Of a stretch of 64,000 nt of DNA, positions 56,053 through 64,000 are shown in pieces. Source of the stretch: Thiotrichaceae bacterium UBA4486 (GTDB taxonomy: Bacteria; Pseudomonadota; Gammaproteobacteria; Eutrophobiales; Eutrophobiaceae); assembly GCA_002389045.1 (NCBI GenBank), contig DGNS01000015.1, positions 233,290 through 297,289 on the forward strand. Direction: 5' to 3'. The notes beneath the pieces are model-generated. The model was not told where the DNA came from and made no database searches. It worked only from the letters and a program-made list of their open reading frames with translations. The position numbers and the translations under genes were made by a program. How positions within the stretch are numbered: the stretch's first letter is position 1; each line of letters begins with the position of its first letter.

Positions 56053-56499
56053 TCAACGTGTGCGCGGACAGATTTCGCTGTCTTCGAAAAAAAACCCGAT
56101 CTCCCATGCCGCGGTTTCCGGGCTGTCGGAGCCATGCACCGCGTTTTCCTGGACCGCGGTATCCGGGTCGTTGACAGCAAACCGATCACGAATAGTGCCG
56201 ACCAGGGCTTCATCCACCTTGGTGGCGCCCATGAGCTTGCGGTAGCGGGCAATGGCGGACTCGCCTTCCAGCACCTGTACCATGACCGGGCCGGAGGTCA
56301 TGAATTCGATGAGATCTTTGTAAAACTTCCTTTCCTTGTGAATCTCGTACAATTGCTCGGCCTGTTCGCGCGTCAGGTGCAGCATTTTTGCCGCTATGAT
56401 TTGCAATGAGTGCTCTTCGATCATCTGGTAGATACCACCGATGACATTGCGACTGACGGCATCGGGTTTGATGATGGAAAGCGTACGTTCTATTGACAT
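56053..56499 (-). CDS. ndk: Nucleoside diphosphate kinase
   Basis: Exchanges the terminal phosphate among NTPs. 148 residues: MSIERTLSIIKPDAVSRNVI, FYKDLIEFMTSGPVMVQVLE, and ENAVHGSDSPE with the phospho-His (residue 122), ending CPRTR as in E. coli. Five residues longer than E. coli Ndk, with the extra residues just before the active-site loop (AVNDPDTAVQ). First of the ndk-rlmN-pilW run. Confidence 0.96.
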   Translation of the reverse strand: MSIERTLSIIKPDAVSRNVIGGIYQMIEEHSLQIIAAKMLHLTREQAEQLYEIHKERKFYKDLIEFMTSGPVMVQVLEGESAIARYRKLMGATKVDEALVGTIRDRFAVNDPDTAVQENAVHGSDSPETAAWEIGFFFEDSEICPRTR

Positions 56500-56609
56500 G
56501 CCGAAGCTCCATTAATGCTTGAAATAGCGGTATAAATCAGGTGGATGCGTGTGGCGCGATTATACGCAATCGCCGGGGTGAAACAACTGTATTGTCCGCG
56601 GGATCGCGG

Positions 56610-56972
56610 TTATTCGGCGCTGTTCAGCGAGGATTCCCCGAATTTCTCCGGCAACACCTGAATCAGCCCGTATTCAACCCGCACCGGGTAACGGGCAACC
56701 GGTTCGTACGCCGGCGGAGTCAGTGCGGCCCCGGTCCTGATATCGAAACGGGCGCCATGATGCGGGCAGATCACCTGCTCGCCATCGAGCTGTTGTGTCG
56801 CAGGCAGGCCGCAACCGAGCATGGGACAGGCATTATGTGTGCAGATGTTGTCGATGGCATGCAGTTCACCGTCAAGATTGATGATGGCGATACAATGGTC
56901 GCCGTTTTCCACCACCCGGGCGTCACCGGGCGGCAACTCATCAAGCAGCGCCACGTCGATCCATTCAGTCAT
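56610..56972 (-). CDS. Rieske [2Fe-2S] ferredoxin-like protein
   Basis: 120 residues with both Rieske cluster loops: CTHNACPMLGCGL (Cys-x-His) and CPHHGARFDIRTG (Cys-x-x-His). It is a small stand-alone Rieske protein like NirD or oxygenase ferredoxin subunits; no signal peptide, so cytosolic. Its ATG shares bases with the sufT stop (TGATG), placing it as the last gene of the suf operon. It may deliver electrons for cluster assembly (inference). Confidence 0.88.
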   Translation of the reverse strand: MTEWIDVALLDELPPGDARVVENGDHCIAIINLDGELHAIDNICTHNACPMLGCGLPATQQLDGEQVICPHHGARFDIRTGAALTPPAYEPVARYPVRVEYGLIQVLPEKFGESSLNSAE

Positions 56973-57532
56973 CAGTACATGCCGGTTTGTAAACGTGCTG
57001 CCTCGGACATCATATCCTGTGACCAGGGCGGATCGAAGGTGAGCTCCACGTTGACCTCGGTGACATTATCGAGACTGGCGACCTTGGCCCTGACATCATC
57101 AGCGAGAAACTCGCCCATGCCGCAGCCGGGCGCGGTGAGTGTCATGAGAATGTTGACACGATTACCGTTTTCGACGGGTATCACATCACATTCATAGATC
57201 AAACCCAGTTCGACGATATTGATCGGTATTTCGGGATCGTAACAGGTACGCAACATTTCCCAGATGGCATCTTCATCCACCCTGCCGTCGCCCGTCAGTT
57301 CCTTTTTTTCCGGCGTGGCTACCCGGCTTGCTTCAAAACCCAGTGCATCGGCATCCTCGTCGGCGATGCGGGCAAGGTTGCCGTTGATGTTGACAGTGTA
57401 GGAGCCACCCAGCGCCTGGGTGATATAAACGACACTGCCCTCGGGTATCATCACCGGTGTTCCCGTCGGGATCAGCGCCGCTTCGCACTCGCGATTAAGG
57501 ATGATGGCTTCGTTGGGGGAATACTGACTCAT
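56972..57532 (-). CDS. sufT: SufT-like iron-sulfur assembly protein
   Basis: 186 residues. N-terminal part AIILNRECEAALIPTGTPVM resembles long SufT proteins; the C-terminal MIP18/DUF59 domain reads VDEDAIWEMLRTCYDPEIPI, NIVELGLIYECDV and LTAPGCGMGEFLADDV with the conserved Cys, then ELTFDPPWSQDMM. SufT helps deliver clusters to targets. The start at 57532 fits the family; located in the suf operon after sufU (16 nt gap). Confidence 0.93.
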   Translation of the reverse strand: MSQYSPNEAIILNRECEAALIPTGTPVMIPEGSVVYITQALGGSYTVNINGNLARIADEDADALGFEASRVATPEKKELTGDGRVDEDAIWEMLRTCYDPEIPINIVELGLIYECDVIPVENGNRVNILMTLTAPGCGMGEFLADDVRAKVASLDNVTEVNVELTFDPPWSQDMMSEAARLQTGMY

Positions 57533-57548
57533 TAATTTACGACCTTTC

Positions 57549-57995
57549 TTACTCGGTTGATACCGGTGTTTGTTCGCCCTGGAGAACCGCATTCAGGGTA
57601 TGCCAGCACAGGGTTGCGCATTTGACCCGCGAGGGATAGGCGCGGACGCCGGCCAGCGCCGCCAGTTTGCCGTATGTATCAAGATCAATATCGTTATCCT
57701 TGGTCAGCAGATCATGGAATTCGTTAAACAGTCGCCGGGCTTCGTCCATGTGTTTGCCCTTCAGGGCTTCGGTCATCAGCGATGCCGAGGCTACGGAGAT
57801 GGCGCATCCGCTGCCGTCGAAGCTGATGTTACGAATGATGTCACCGTCGGTTTCCACGTACAGTGTCAGCCTGTCTCCGCAAAGGGGATTGAAACCCTCA
57901 AGCACATGATTGGCGGTTTCCAGTTTGCCGAAATTTCTCGGGCTGCGGTTGTGATCGACAATGACTTCCTGATACAGGTCCTGCAGATCGAACAT
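57549..57995 (-). CDS. sufU: SufU-type iron-sulfur scaffold/sulfurtransferase
   Basis: 148 residues: LQDLYQEVIVDHNRSPRNFG start, NPLCGDRLTLYVE, DGSGCAISVASASLMTEALK and VKCATLCWHTL, giving the three conserved Cys (plus Asp) of SufU, which accepts sulfur from SufS via zinc. SufE is not present, so SufU probably takes that role. The start overlaps the sufS stop (TGATG). Confidence 0.93.
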   Translation of the reverse strand: MFDLQDLYQEVIVDHNRSPRNFGKLETANHVLEGFNPLCGDRLTLYVETDGDIIRNISFDGSGCAISVASASLMTEALKGKHMDEARRLFNEFHDLLTKDNDIDLDTYGKLAALAGVRAYPSRVKCATLCWHTLNAVLQGEQTPVSTE

Positions 57996-59251
57996 CAGTT
58001 GAAGATCTCCCGGCATTTGATAATGGCTGCCGCCAGCCGATCAATTTCCTCACGGGTGTTGTAAAAAGCCAGCGAAGCCCTGGCCGTGGCCGGCAGACCG
58101 AAGCGTTCCATGATCGGCATGGCGCAATGATGGCCGGCGCGAATGGCAATGCCCTCGTTGTCGAGGATGGTGCCGATATCGTGCGGATGAATACCCTTTA
58201 ATACAAAGGACAGGATGCTGGTTTTCTTCGCGGCGGTACCCTTGATTGTCAGGTCGTCTATGCCGGCCAGTACCCGGCTGCCGTATTCGAGCAGTTCATG
58301 TTCATACTGCTGGATGCGATCCAGTCCGATGTTGTTCAGATAATCAATCGCTGCGCCGAGACCGATGGCGCCACTTATGTGTGGCGTGCCGGCCTCGAAC
58401 TTGTAAGGCAGATCGTTGTACAGCGTTTTCTTCATGCTCACCATCTTGATCATGTCGCCGCCGCCCTGATAAGGCGGCATGGATTCCAGTAACGATTGTT
58501 TGCCGTAAAGGACACCGATACCGGTAGGAGCGAACAACTTGTGCCCGGAGAGTACGTAAAAATCACAATCCAGCGCCTGCACATCCACGGCTATGTGTGG
58601 TGCCGCCTGGGCGCCGTCGAGCAATACCCTGGCGCCGACTGCGTGTGCCTTTCTGATGATCGCTTCCACCGGGTTGATGGTGCCGAGCGCATTGGAGATA
58701 TGCACCAGGGCAACGATGCGCGTTTTGTCAGTGAGCAGCCGATCAAACTCTTCCAGGTTCAGTTCGCCGGCATCATTGATCGATACGTATTTCAGTGTTG
58801 CCCCGGTTTGCTCACAAAGCATCTGCCAGGGCACGATATTGGAATGATGTTCCATCTCGGTGATGAGTATTTCATCGCCCGCCTGCAGAGATTCGCGGCC
58901 GAATGACTGCGCGACCAGGTTGATGCCTTCGGTGGCGCCGCGCACGAACACGATCTCCTGTTCGGATGCTGCATTAAGGAAGGTTTTTACCTTTTCGCGT
59001 GCGCCCTCGTAGGCGTCCGTGGCGCGCTGGCTCAGTGTATGCACACCCCGGTGCACATTGGCGTTGTCGAGACGGTAATAGGCAGCAACCGTCTCGATGA
59101 CCTGGTGCGGTTTTTGCGCCGTGGCGGCATTATCGAGATAGACCAGCGGCTTGCCGTTCACCTGCTGGTGCAGGATCGGGAAGTCCCGGCGTATTTGCTC
59201 AATGTCCAGCGGCATGGTCTTGAGATTCTCGGCGGCGACAGACTCATTCAT
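57995..59251 (-). CDS. sufS: Cysteine desulfurase SufS
   Basis: PLP enzyme that takes sulfur from cysteine. 418 residues: DNAATAQKPHQVIE, TEMEHHSNIVPWQ, LDGAQAAPH, FYVLSGHKLFAPTGIGVLYG (PLP Lys) and IRAGHHCAMPIMERFG with catalytic Cys376. The ATG at 59251 overlaps sufD by 8 nt. Group II desulfurase, as expected with SufBCD. Confidence 0.96.
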   Translation of the reverse strand: MNESVAAENLKTMPLDIEQIRRDFPILHQQVNGKPLVYLDNAATAQKPHQVIETVAAYYRLDNANVHRGVHTLSQRATDAYEGAREKVKTFLNAASEQEIVFVRGATEGINLVAQSFGRESLQAGDEILITEMEHHSNIVPWQMLCEQTGATLKYVSINDAGELNLEEFDRLLTDKTRIVALVHISNALGTINPVEAIIRKAHAVGARVLLDGAQAAPHIAVDVQALDCDFYVLSGHKLFAPTGIGVLYGKQSLLESMPPYQGGGDMIKMVSMKKTLYNDLPYKFEAGTPHISGAIGLGAAIDYLNNIGLDRIQQYEHELLEYGSRVLAGIDDLTIKGTAAKKTSILSFVLKGIHPHDIGTILDNEGIAIRAGHHCAMPIMERFGLPATARASLAFYNTREEIDRLAAAIIKCREIFN

Positions 59252-60572
59252 GGGTAAACTCCCGGATGGTTTCAGCATCGGGCAACCGGCCCAGCACCAG
59301 CTGTTCAAGTCGCTCGCGTATGGATGCCATGTGAATGTTGCGGATGATCTCCCCGGCAAAGGCAAAGGTCAGCAGGCTGCGCGCCGTGTGTTCATCGATG
59401 CCGCGCGAACGCAGGTAAAACAACATGTTCTTATCCAGTTGCCCGACCGTAGCGCCATGGCTGCATTTGACATCATCGGCATAGATTTCAAGTTCCGGCT
59501 TGGTATCGACCTCGGCCTTGTCGGACAGCAGCAGATTGGCGTTGGATTGCCGGGCATCGGTTTTGTCTGCGCCCTTGTGCACCACAACCTTGCCGTTGAA
59601 GACGGCGCGCCCCTGCTCATCAAGAATACCGCGGTAGTTCTGCGTACTTGTTGTTGCTTCAACCGTATGATCGACGCGGATGTGGTGATCCGTATGCTGT
59701 TGGCCGTTGACCATGTACAGACCGTTGAGCACGCATACAGCCCCGCTTTGCTCCAGTCTGCAGTTCAGATCAGTACGCGATAATTCGGCGCCGAGGGAAA
59801 CCACACTGGATTCGTAGCGGCTGTCCTTTTGCAGCCTGACCGTGGTATGGCCGAGGTGGAAGCTGTTGCTGCTTTCCTGTTGAATGCGGTAGTGCTGTAA
59901 TCGGCTGCCTGGATCGAGGCGGATTTCGCAGACGCTATTGGTGAAGTAAACGGCGTCATCCAGACCGAAATAACTCTCGATGACAGTGCCTTCACTGTTA
60001 TCACCGAGGAGAATCAGATTGCGTAACTGGCCGCTGTACGGCTGTTGCTGCTGCGTGTTGATATGGATCAGGTGCACCGGCTTGTCGAGTACGGCGCCGG
60101 CAGCCAGTGAGATCACGCTGCCCTGTTGCAGGAAGGCCGTGTTCAGGGCGGTGAAGCCGCTGCTGGCCGTATCCGAATACCGCGCAATGTGATCGCTCAC
60201 CAGTTCCGGCTGTTGATTCAGTGCCGCGGCCAGATCGGTCACGATGATCCCTGCGGCCAGTTTGTCCGCGCGCGAATGCGCCGGTGAATAGCGACCGTTG
60301 ACAAACACCAGCTCATGACAGTCCGGTCTGGCGATAGGCAGGGACTCGATACGGCCGGCGGGCAGATCGACGACATCATCATTGATCCTGAATTCATGTT
60401 TGCACAGTTTGCGTACATCCGTGTACTTCCAGTTTTCCTGGCGCCGGGTCGGAAATCCGAGATTGCGGAATTCCTGCAATGCCGACTGGCGCAACTCACC
60501 GAGCCGGTCGCCAGTCCCCTCGGGATAACGGCGTTCATGCTCCTGCAGATAGTGGCTCAGAACATCACTCAT
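59244..60572 (-). CDS. sufD: Fe-S assembly protein SufD
   Basis: 442 residues, paralogue of SufB, partner in the SufBC2D scaffold. Seen: WKYTDVRKLC, HIDNTQQQQP-like beta-helix region, and the C-terminal signature DDVKCSHGATVGQLDKNMLF followed by YLRSRGIDEHTARSLLTFAF. The stop overlaps sufS, and the start overlaps the sufC stop by 4 nt. Confidence 0.95.
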   Translation of the reverse strand: MSDVLSHYLQEHERRYPEGTGDRLGELRQSALQEFRNLGFPTRRQENWKYTDVRKLCKHEFRINDDVVDLPAGRIESLPIARPDCHELVFVNGRYSPAHSRADKLAAGIIVTDLAAALNQQPELVSDHIARYSDTASSGFTALNTAFLQQGSVISLAAGAVLDKPVHLIHINTQQQQPYSGQLRNLILLGDNSEGTVIESYFGLDDAVYFTNSVCEIRLDPGSRLQHYRIQQESSNSFHLGHTTVRLQKDSRYESSVVSLGAELSRTDLNCRLEQSGAVCVLNGLYMVNGQQHTDHHIRVDHTVEATTSTQNYRGILDEQGRAVFNGKVVVHKGADKTDARQSNANLLLSDKAEVDTKPELEIYADDVKCSHGATVGQLDKNMLFYLRSRGIDEHTARSLLTFAFAGEIIRNIHMASIRERLEQLVLGRLPDAETIREFTHE

Positions 60573-61324
60573 GCCGCATCAGCCTCCGCGTTGACCCAGT
60601 CATAGCCCTTTTCCTCCAGCTCCAGCGCCAGTTCCGGCCCGCCCGATTTGATGATCCGGCCGCGGCTGAGTACATGCACGTGGTCCGGCTTGATGTAGTC
60701 CAGCAGCCGCTGGTAATGCGTGATCATGATGATGGAACGATCCGGGTCGCGCAGTCTGTTGACGCCCTCGGCAACCACTTTGAGGGCATCGATATCGAGC
60801 CCGGAGTCGGTTTCGTCGAGGATGGCGAGTTTCGGTTCCAGCAGTGTCATCTGGAAAATCTCGTTGCGTTTTTTCTCGCCGCCGGAAAAGCCCTCGTTGA
60901 CCGAGCGGTTGAGTAATTCCTCGCTCATATTGACGACCTTGATGCGTTCCCTGACCAGCTTGAGAAAATCCACCGCGTCCATTTCCGGTTCACCGCGATG
61001 CACACGCACGGCGTTGAGGGCGGCCTTGAGCAGGTAGACATTATTCACACCGGGGATCTCCACCGGGTACTGAAAGGCCAGGAAGATGCCTTCACGGGCG
61101 CGTTCCTCGGGCGCCAGTTGCAGCAGATCCTTGTCCATGTAGCGGACTTCACCGCGGGTGACCTCGTAACCGTCACGCCCGGAGAGCACATTCGCCAGCG
61201 TGCTTTTCCCGGAACCGTTCGGCCCCATGATGGCATGGACTTCACCGGCCTTGACCTCGAGATTAAGGCCCTTGAGGATTTCCTTGTTGTCGATACTCGC
61301 GTGCAAGTTGTTAATGTTCAGCAT
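60569..61324 (-). CDS. sufC: Fe-S assembly ATPase SufC
   Basis: ABC-type ATPase of the SUF scaffold. 251 residues: MLNINNLHASIDNKEILKGL start, Walker A GPNGSGKSTLANVLSG, signature GFSGGEKKRNEIFQ, Walker B LAILDETDSGLDIDAL and switch His (MITHYQRLLDYI). The ATG at 61324 is chosen; the open frame further upstream is a heptad repeat (DYRLQ units), not protein. Confidence 0.96.
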   Translation of the reverse strand: MLNINNLHASIDNKEILKGLNLEVKAGEVHAIMGPNGSGKSTLANVLSGRDGYEVTRGEVRYMDKDLLQLAPEERAREGIFLAFQYPVEIPGVNNVYLLKAALNAVRVHRGEPEMDAVDFLKLVRERIKVVNMSEELLNRSVNEGFSGGEKKRNEIFQMTLLEPKLAILDETDSGLDIDALKVVAEGVNRLRDPDRSIIMITHYQRLLDYIKPDHVHVLSRGRIIKSGGPELALELEEKGYDWVNAEADAA

Positions 61325-61346
61325 AATCCAGTCTCGTAAATGTTTA

Positions 61347-61427
61347 TCTGATGTCTGTAATCTGTAATCTGTAGTCTGTAGTCTGTAATCTGTAATCTGT
61401 AGTCTGTAGTCTGTAGTCTGTAATCTG
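61347..61427. repeat. Heptanucleotide array between sufB and sufC, CTGTARN x10
   Basis: About ten units alternating CTGTAAT and CTGTAGT (complement: AYTACAG, i.e. CAGATTA/CAGACTA-like). It fills the sufB-sufC spacer, ending 1 nt before the sufB stop. Same family as 24116-24185 (complement CAGACTA units). Copy number could alter sufB/sufC coupling. Confidence 0.9.
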
Positions 61428-61428
61428 G

Positions 61429-62877
61429 TCACCCAACCGCGCCTTCCAAAGTAACGCCAAGCAGTTTTTGCGCCTCGACGGCAAACTCCATGGGCAATTC
61501 GCGAAAGACATCCTTGCAGAAGCCGTTGACGATCATGTTGACGGCGTCTTCTTCCGAAATTCCGCGCTGGCGCAGGTAGAACAGCTGGTCATCACCGATT
61601 TTCGAGGTGGTGGCTTCGTGCTCGACCTGTGCCGTTGGGTTCATGCTCTCGATATAAGGGAAAGTGTGGGCGCCACACTGCTTGCCCATTAACAATGAGT
61701 CGCACTGGGTGTAGTTGCGGGCGTTCTCGGCTTTACGGCTGATCTTGACCAGGCCACGGTAGGCGTTTTGTGCATGGCCGGCCGAGATACCCTTGGAGAT
61801 GATCGTGCTGGACGTGTTTTTGCCCAGGTGGATCATCTTGGTGCCGGTATCGGCCTGCTGGTAACCGTTGGTTACGGCGACCGAGTAAAATTCACCGATA
61901 CTGTTGTCACCACGTAACAGGCAACTCGGGTATTTCCAGGTGATCGCCGAACCGGTTTCCACCTGGGTCCAGGAAATCTTTGAATTTACACCACGGCAGT
62001 CGCCGCGCTTGGTGACGAAGTTGTAAATACCGCCGACACCGTTTTCATCGCCGGGATACCAGTTCTGCACCGTCGAGTACTTGATCTGCGCGTTGTCCAG
62101 CGCGACCAGTTCCACCACGGCGGCGTGCAGCTGGTTTTCATCGCGTTGCGGCGCGGTGCAGCCTTCGAGATAACTGACGTGACTGCCTTCATCGGCGATG
62201 ATGAGTGTGCGCTCGAACTGGCCGGTATTGGACGCATTGATGCGAAAATAGGTGGACAATTCCATGGGACAGCGGGTGTTTTTGGGGATATAGCAAAAGG
62301 AGCCGTCGGTAAACACGGCCGAGTTGAGGGCGGCAAAAAAATTGTCCGCGCCCGGCACCACCGTGCCCAGGTATTGCCTGACCAGTTCCGGGTGGTTTTG
62401 CACGGCCTCGGAAAAGGAACAGAAAATCACGCCCGCCGCGGCCAGTTTTTCCTTGAACGTGGTCGCTACCGAAACACTGTCGAAGACCGCATCCACCGCC
62501 ACGCCGGCGAGCATTTTCTGCTCGTGCAGGGGAATGCCGAGTTTCTCGTAGGTTTCCAGCAACTTGGGATCGACCTCGTCGAGGCTTTTGGGGCCGTCCT
62601 TTTTTGATTTGGGCGCCGAGAAATAGGAGATGGCCTGGTAATCGATTGGCGGATGCTGCACATGGGCCCAGGTCGGATGGGTCATGGTCAGCCAGTGACG
62701 ATAGGCCTTCAGACGCCATTCGAGCAGCCATTCGGGCTCGTCCTTTTTCGCCGAAATCAGCCGGATAACATCCTCGTTCAGACCCGGAGGCACCGTGTCG
62801 GCATCGATCTCGGTGACGAAGCCGTGTTGGTATTCCTTGCGTACCAGTTCTTCGATGTTGCTGTTTTCGGTCGCCAT
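61429..62877 (-). CDS. sufB: Fe-S assembly scaffold SufB
   Basis: 482 residues: QHGFVTEIDADTVPPGLNED, EWLLEWRLKAYRHW, CPMELSTYFRINASNTGQFE, EGCTAPQRDENQLHAAVVEL (cluster/sulfur Cys region) and QCDSLLMGKQCGAHTFPYIE. SufB nucleates [Fe-S] clusters on the SufBC2D scaffold. It is upstream of sufC but separated by the heptad array. Length typical. Confidence 0.96.
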   Translation of the reverse strand: MATENSNIEELVRKEYQHGFVTEIDADTVPPGLNEDVIRLISAKKDEPEWLLEWRLKAYRHWLTMTHPTWAHVQHPPIDYQAISYFSAPKSKKDGPKSLDEVDPKLLETYEKLGIPLHEQKMLAGVAVDAVFDSVSVATTFKEKLAAAGVIFCSFSEAVQNHPELVRQYLGTVVPGADNFFAALNSAVFTDGSFCYIPKNTRCPMELSTYFRINASNTGQFERTLIIADEGSHVSYLEGCTAPQRDENQLHAAVVELVALDNAQIKYSTVQNWYPGDENGVGGIYNFVTKRGDCRGVNSKISWTQVETGSAITWKYPSCLLRGDNSIGEFYSVAVTNGYQQADTGTKMIHLGKNTSSTIISKGISAGHAQNAYRGLVKISRKAENARNYTQCDSLLMGKQCGAHTFPYIESMNPTAQVEHEATTSKIGDDQLFYLRQRGISEEDAVNMIVNGFCKDVFRELPMEFAVEAQKLLGVTLEGAVG

Positions 62878-62889
62878 AATGATGTCCTG

Positions 62890-63240
62890 TTAACGTGAGT
62901 GTTTGGGATCCACGGTAAAACTCTCGCCGCAGCCGCAGGTGTCAGTGACATTGGGATTGTTGAAGCGAAAACCCGAGTTCAGTCCTTCGCGGATGAAATC
63001 CAGTTCGGTACCGGACAGGTAGCGAAAGCTTTCTTCGTCGATGACGATGCGAATACCGTTGGATTCAAAGGTCCGGTCGCCGTCCCTGATGGCCTCGGCG
63101 GTTTCGACCACGTATTGCTGTCCGGAACAGCCGGCGGGTTTGACGCCGAGGCGCAGACCCACGCCGGCGCCCTGCTTTTGCAGGTAGTTTTTCACATGAT
63201 CCGCGGCGCGGTCGGTCAGTTTAATGGTTTGCTCGTTCAT
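62890..63240 (-). CDS. sufA: A-type iron-sulfur carrier (SufA/IscA family)
   Basis: 116 residues: IKLTDRAADHVKNYLQKQGA, LRLGVKPAGCSGQQYVVE with the first Cys, LDFIREGLNSGFRFNNPN and DTCGCGESF with the C-terminal pair. A-type carriers pass clusters to apo-proteins. Placed between iscR and sufB in one transcript. The symbol sufA is by context; it could equally be called iscA or erpA-like. Confidence 0.9.
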   Translation of the reverse strand: MNEQTIKLTDRAADHVKNYLQKQGAGVGLRLGVKPAGCSGQQYVVETAEAIRDGDRTFESNGIRIVIDEESFRYLSGTELDFIREGLNSGFRFNNPNVTDTCGCGESFTVDPKHSR

Positions 63241-63246
63241 ATCAGT

Positions 63247-63714
63247 TCAGGATTGCTGTTGGTGAAACTGCACGGCCACCGAGTTGTCCTGGCGTTCGGC
63301 CACCACCCTGACGTTGTTCTGGCTGACCAGGTCGGCGAGGGTGATGCCGTTAAAGTATTTCGCCACATGCTGGTTCAGTCCCATCCACAGATCATGGGTC
63401 AGGCAGCGCTGATCGCCCTGGCAATTCTGCTGGCCACCGCATCGGGTAACATCGATAGTTTCATCCACGGCATAAATCACGCGTGCTATGGTAATTTCAG
63501 CCGCATCGACAGCCAGCTGATAGCCGCCACCGGGGCCGCGCACGCTTTCCACCAGACCCCTGCGCCGGAGCTTGTTGAAGAGCTGCTCCAGGTAGGTCAG
63601 GGAGATATCCTGACGCCGGGCGATATCCGCAAGATTGGTCGGTTTCTGGTTACTGTGCAGGGCCAGATCCAGCATCGCGGTTACGGCATAACGGCCTTTA
63701 GTAGTCAGTTTCAT
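63247..63714 (-). CDS. iscR: Rrf2-family [2Fe-2S] regulator IscR
   Basis: 155 residues: winged HTH (MKLTTKGRYAVTAMLDLALH, ISLTYLEQLFNKLRRRGLVE, VRGPGGGYQLA) and cluster ligands Cys92, Cys98, Cys104 and His107, the same numbers as in E. coli IscR. With its cluster it represses the isc/suf promoter; apo-IscR has other targets. First gene of the suf operon; two IscR type-1-like sites overlap its promoter. No isc genes are visible, so IscR here probably autoregulates SUF. Confidence 0.95.
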   Translation of the reverse strand: MKLTTKGRYAVTAMLDLALHSNQKPTNLADIARRQDISLTYLEQLFNKLRRRGLVESVRGPGGGYQLAVDAAEITIARVIYAVDETIDVTRCGGQQNCQGDQRCLTHDLWMGLNQHVAKYFNGITLADLVSQNNVRVVAERQDNSVAVQFHQQQS

Positions 63715-63750
63715 CGATTTATAGTGATTCCAGTTTACCGGTCAGGATCG

Positions 63751-63785
63751 TAAATATTTCATATCCGAGTAATTTAGTCAAATAT
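63751..63785 (-). promoter_or_regulatory. suf operon promoter with embedded IscR type-1-like site
   Basis: On the minus strand TTGACT (-35) is followed after 17 bases by AATATT (-10). The -35 lies in a 25-bp sequence at 63761-63785 (ATATTTGACTAAATTACTCG...) that closely follows the E. coli IscR type-1 consensus (half-sites TTGACT and ACTCGG). Holo-IscR bound here would block RNA polymerase, as at the E. coli iscR promoter. Confidence 0.8.
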
Positions 63786-63810
63786 TTACCTGAGTAGTTT
63801 AGTCAAATTC
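63786..63810 (-). promoter_or_regulatory. Second IscR type-1-like operator, abutting the first
   Basis: TTTGACTAAACTACTCAGGTAA-type sequence on the minus strand, 25 bp, directly adjacent to 63761-63785 in the same orientation. Dissimilar positions are few, so this is a tandem operator or a duplicated promoter element. Confidence 0.72.
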
Positions 63811-63964
63811 AGAGAATTATATAACTTATTGAATTATATATATTTAACATAGCTACAGGATCGGGATGTAAATGGATTACGTCGGCAGGCGGGTGGGGCA
63901 GTGAGACGTCCTGGCAAGGCAAGGCCGGGCCGTCTCTTTCATGGTTTAACAGTGGACAGGGATT

Positions 63965-64000
63965 ATGTGAATGGTGACTGGTGAATAGTGAATGGTGAAC
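63965..64000. repeat. Heptad array at window end, NNNGTGA
   Basis: TATGTGA, ATGGTGA, CTGGTGA, ATAGTGA, ATGGTGA and a partial unit, reaching the window edge. Same degenerate family as 34192-34240. Confidence 0.75.

Noticed and set aside
61325..61432. N-terminal extension of SufC
   Set aside because: Again heptad-repeat translation (DYRLQT units); all SufC proteins start near MLNINNL.

Overview
The window reads as a chromosome segment of a gammaproteobacterium, plausibly a Chromatiales/Ectothiorhodospiraceae-like or related uncultured lineage. The evidence is gene order: TPR protein-lolB-ispE-tRNA-Gln-prs-rplY-pth-ychF, gcvR/dapA-bamC, and ndk-rlmN-pilW-rodZ-hisS-yfgM-bamB-der are all gammaproteobacterial. 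Base composition is moderately GC-rich, except for clearly AT-rich accessory stretches. No plasmid or prophage backbone is visible.

Layout. 1-6.1 kb (+): housekeeping (lolB, ispE, tRNA-Gln, prs, rplY, pth, ychF). 6.2-14.2 kb (mostly +): an unusual set made of a class II aldolase, a VOC protein, a MetX-like acyltransferase, a poly-gamma-glutamate hydrolase-like protein, an AstE/aspartoacylase-like deacylase, an M42-like peptidase and a methyltransferase fused to a D-Ala-D-Ala-ligase-like ATP-grasp domain. The last three look like a small-peptide or N-acyl amino acid synthesis and turnover module, and are the best candidate for an undescribed pathway. 14.2-18.7 kb (-): an alkyltransferase-like protein, a bd-type quinol oxidase with an unannotated 38-residue DUF2474-like small gene, and an SMP-30-like periplasmic protein. 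18.8-24.1 kb (-): rpe-gph-trpE-trpG-trpD-trpC.

Two accessory islands follow. One at 25.6-28.3 kb faces right and one at 37.9-43.0 kb faces left. Both hold toxin-antitoxin pairs, HEPN-like and hypothetical genes, separated by attC-like imperfect palindromes with RYYYAAC/GTTRRRY ends and extrahelical bases. No integron integrase is visible; the only recombinase, at 43 kb, is truncated and IS91-associated in type. This matches a CALIN (attC cluster lacking an integrase). Between the islands lie a GcvT-like protein, a TonB-dependent receptor, a PepSY protein, an FkbM methyltransferase, endonuclease I, QueG and a PerM-like permease. 44-56.5 kb holds phoH, gcvR, dapA, bamC, der, bamB, yfgM, hisS, rodZ, pilW, rlmN and ndk. 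56.6-63.8 kb is a complete SUF iron-sulfur operon led by an IscR with all cluster ligands. Its promoter carries two abutting 25-bp IscR type-1-like sites.

The window also has several dispersed repeat families. The most striking are degenerate heptanucleotide tandem arrays at about eight intergenic loci, one lying directly on a start codon and one forming a 26-bp perfect inverted repeat between bamC and der. The others are a roughly 23-bp repeat seen five times within the islands, short palindromes, and GTCATTCCGA-type inverted repeats.

All product calls come from reading motifs and synteny in the sequence; no database search was run.
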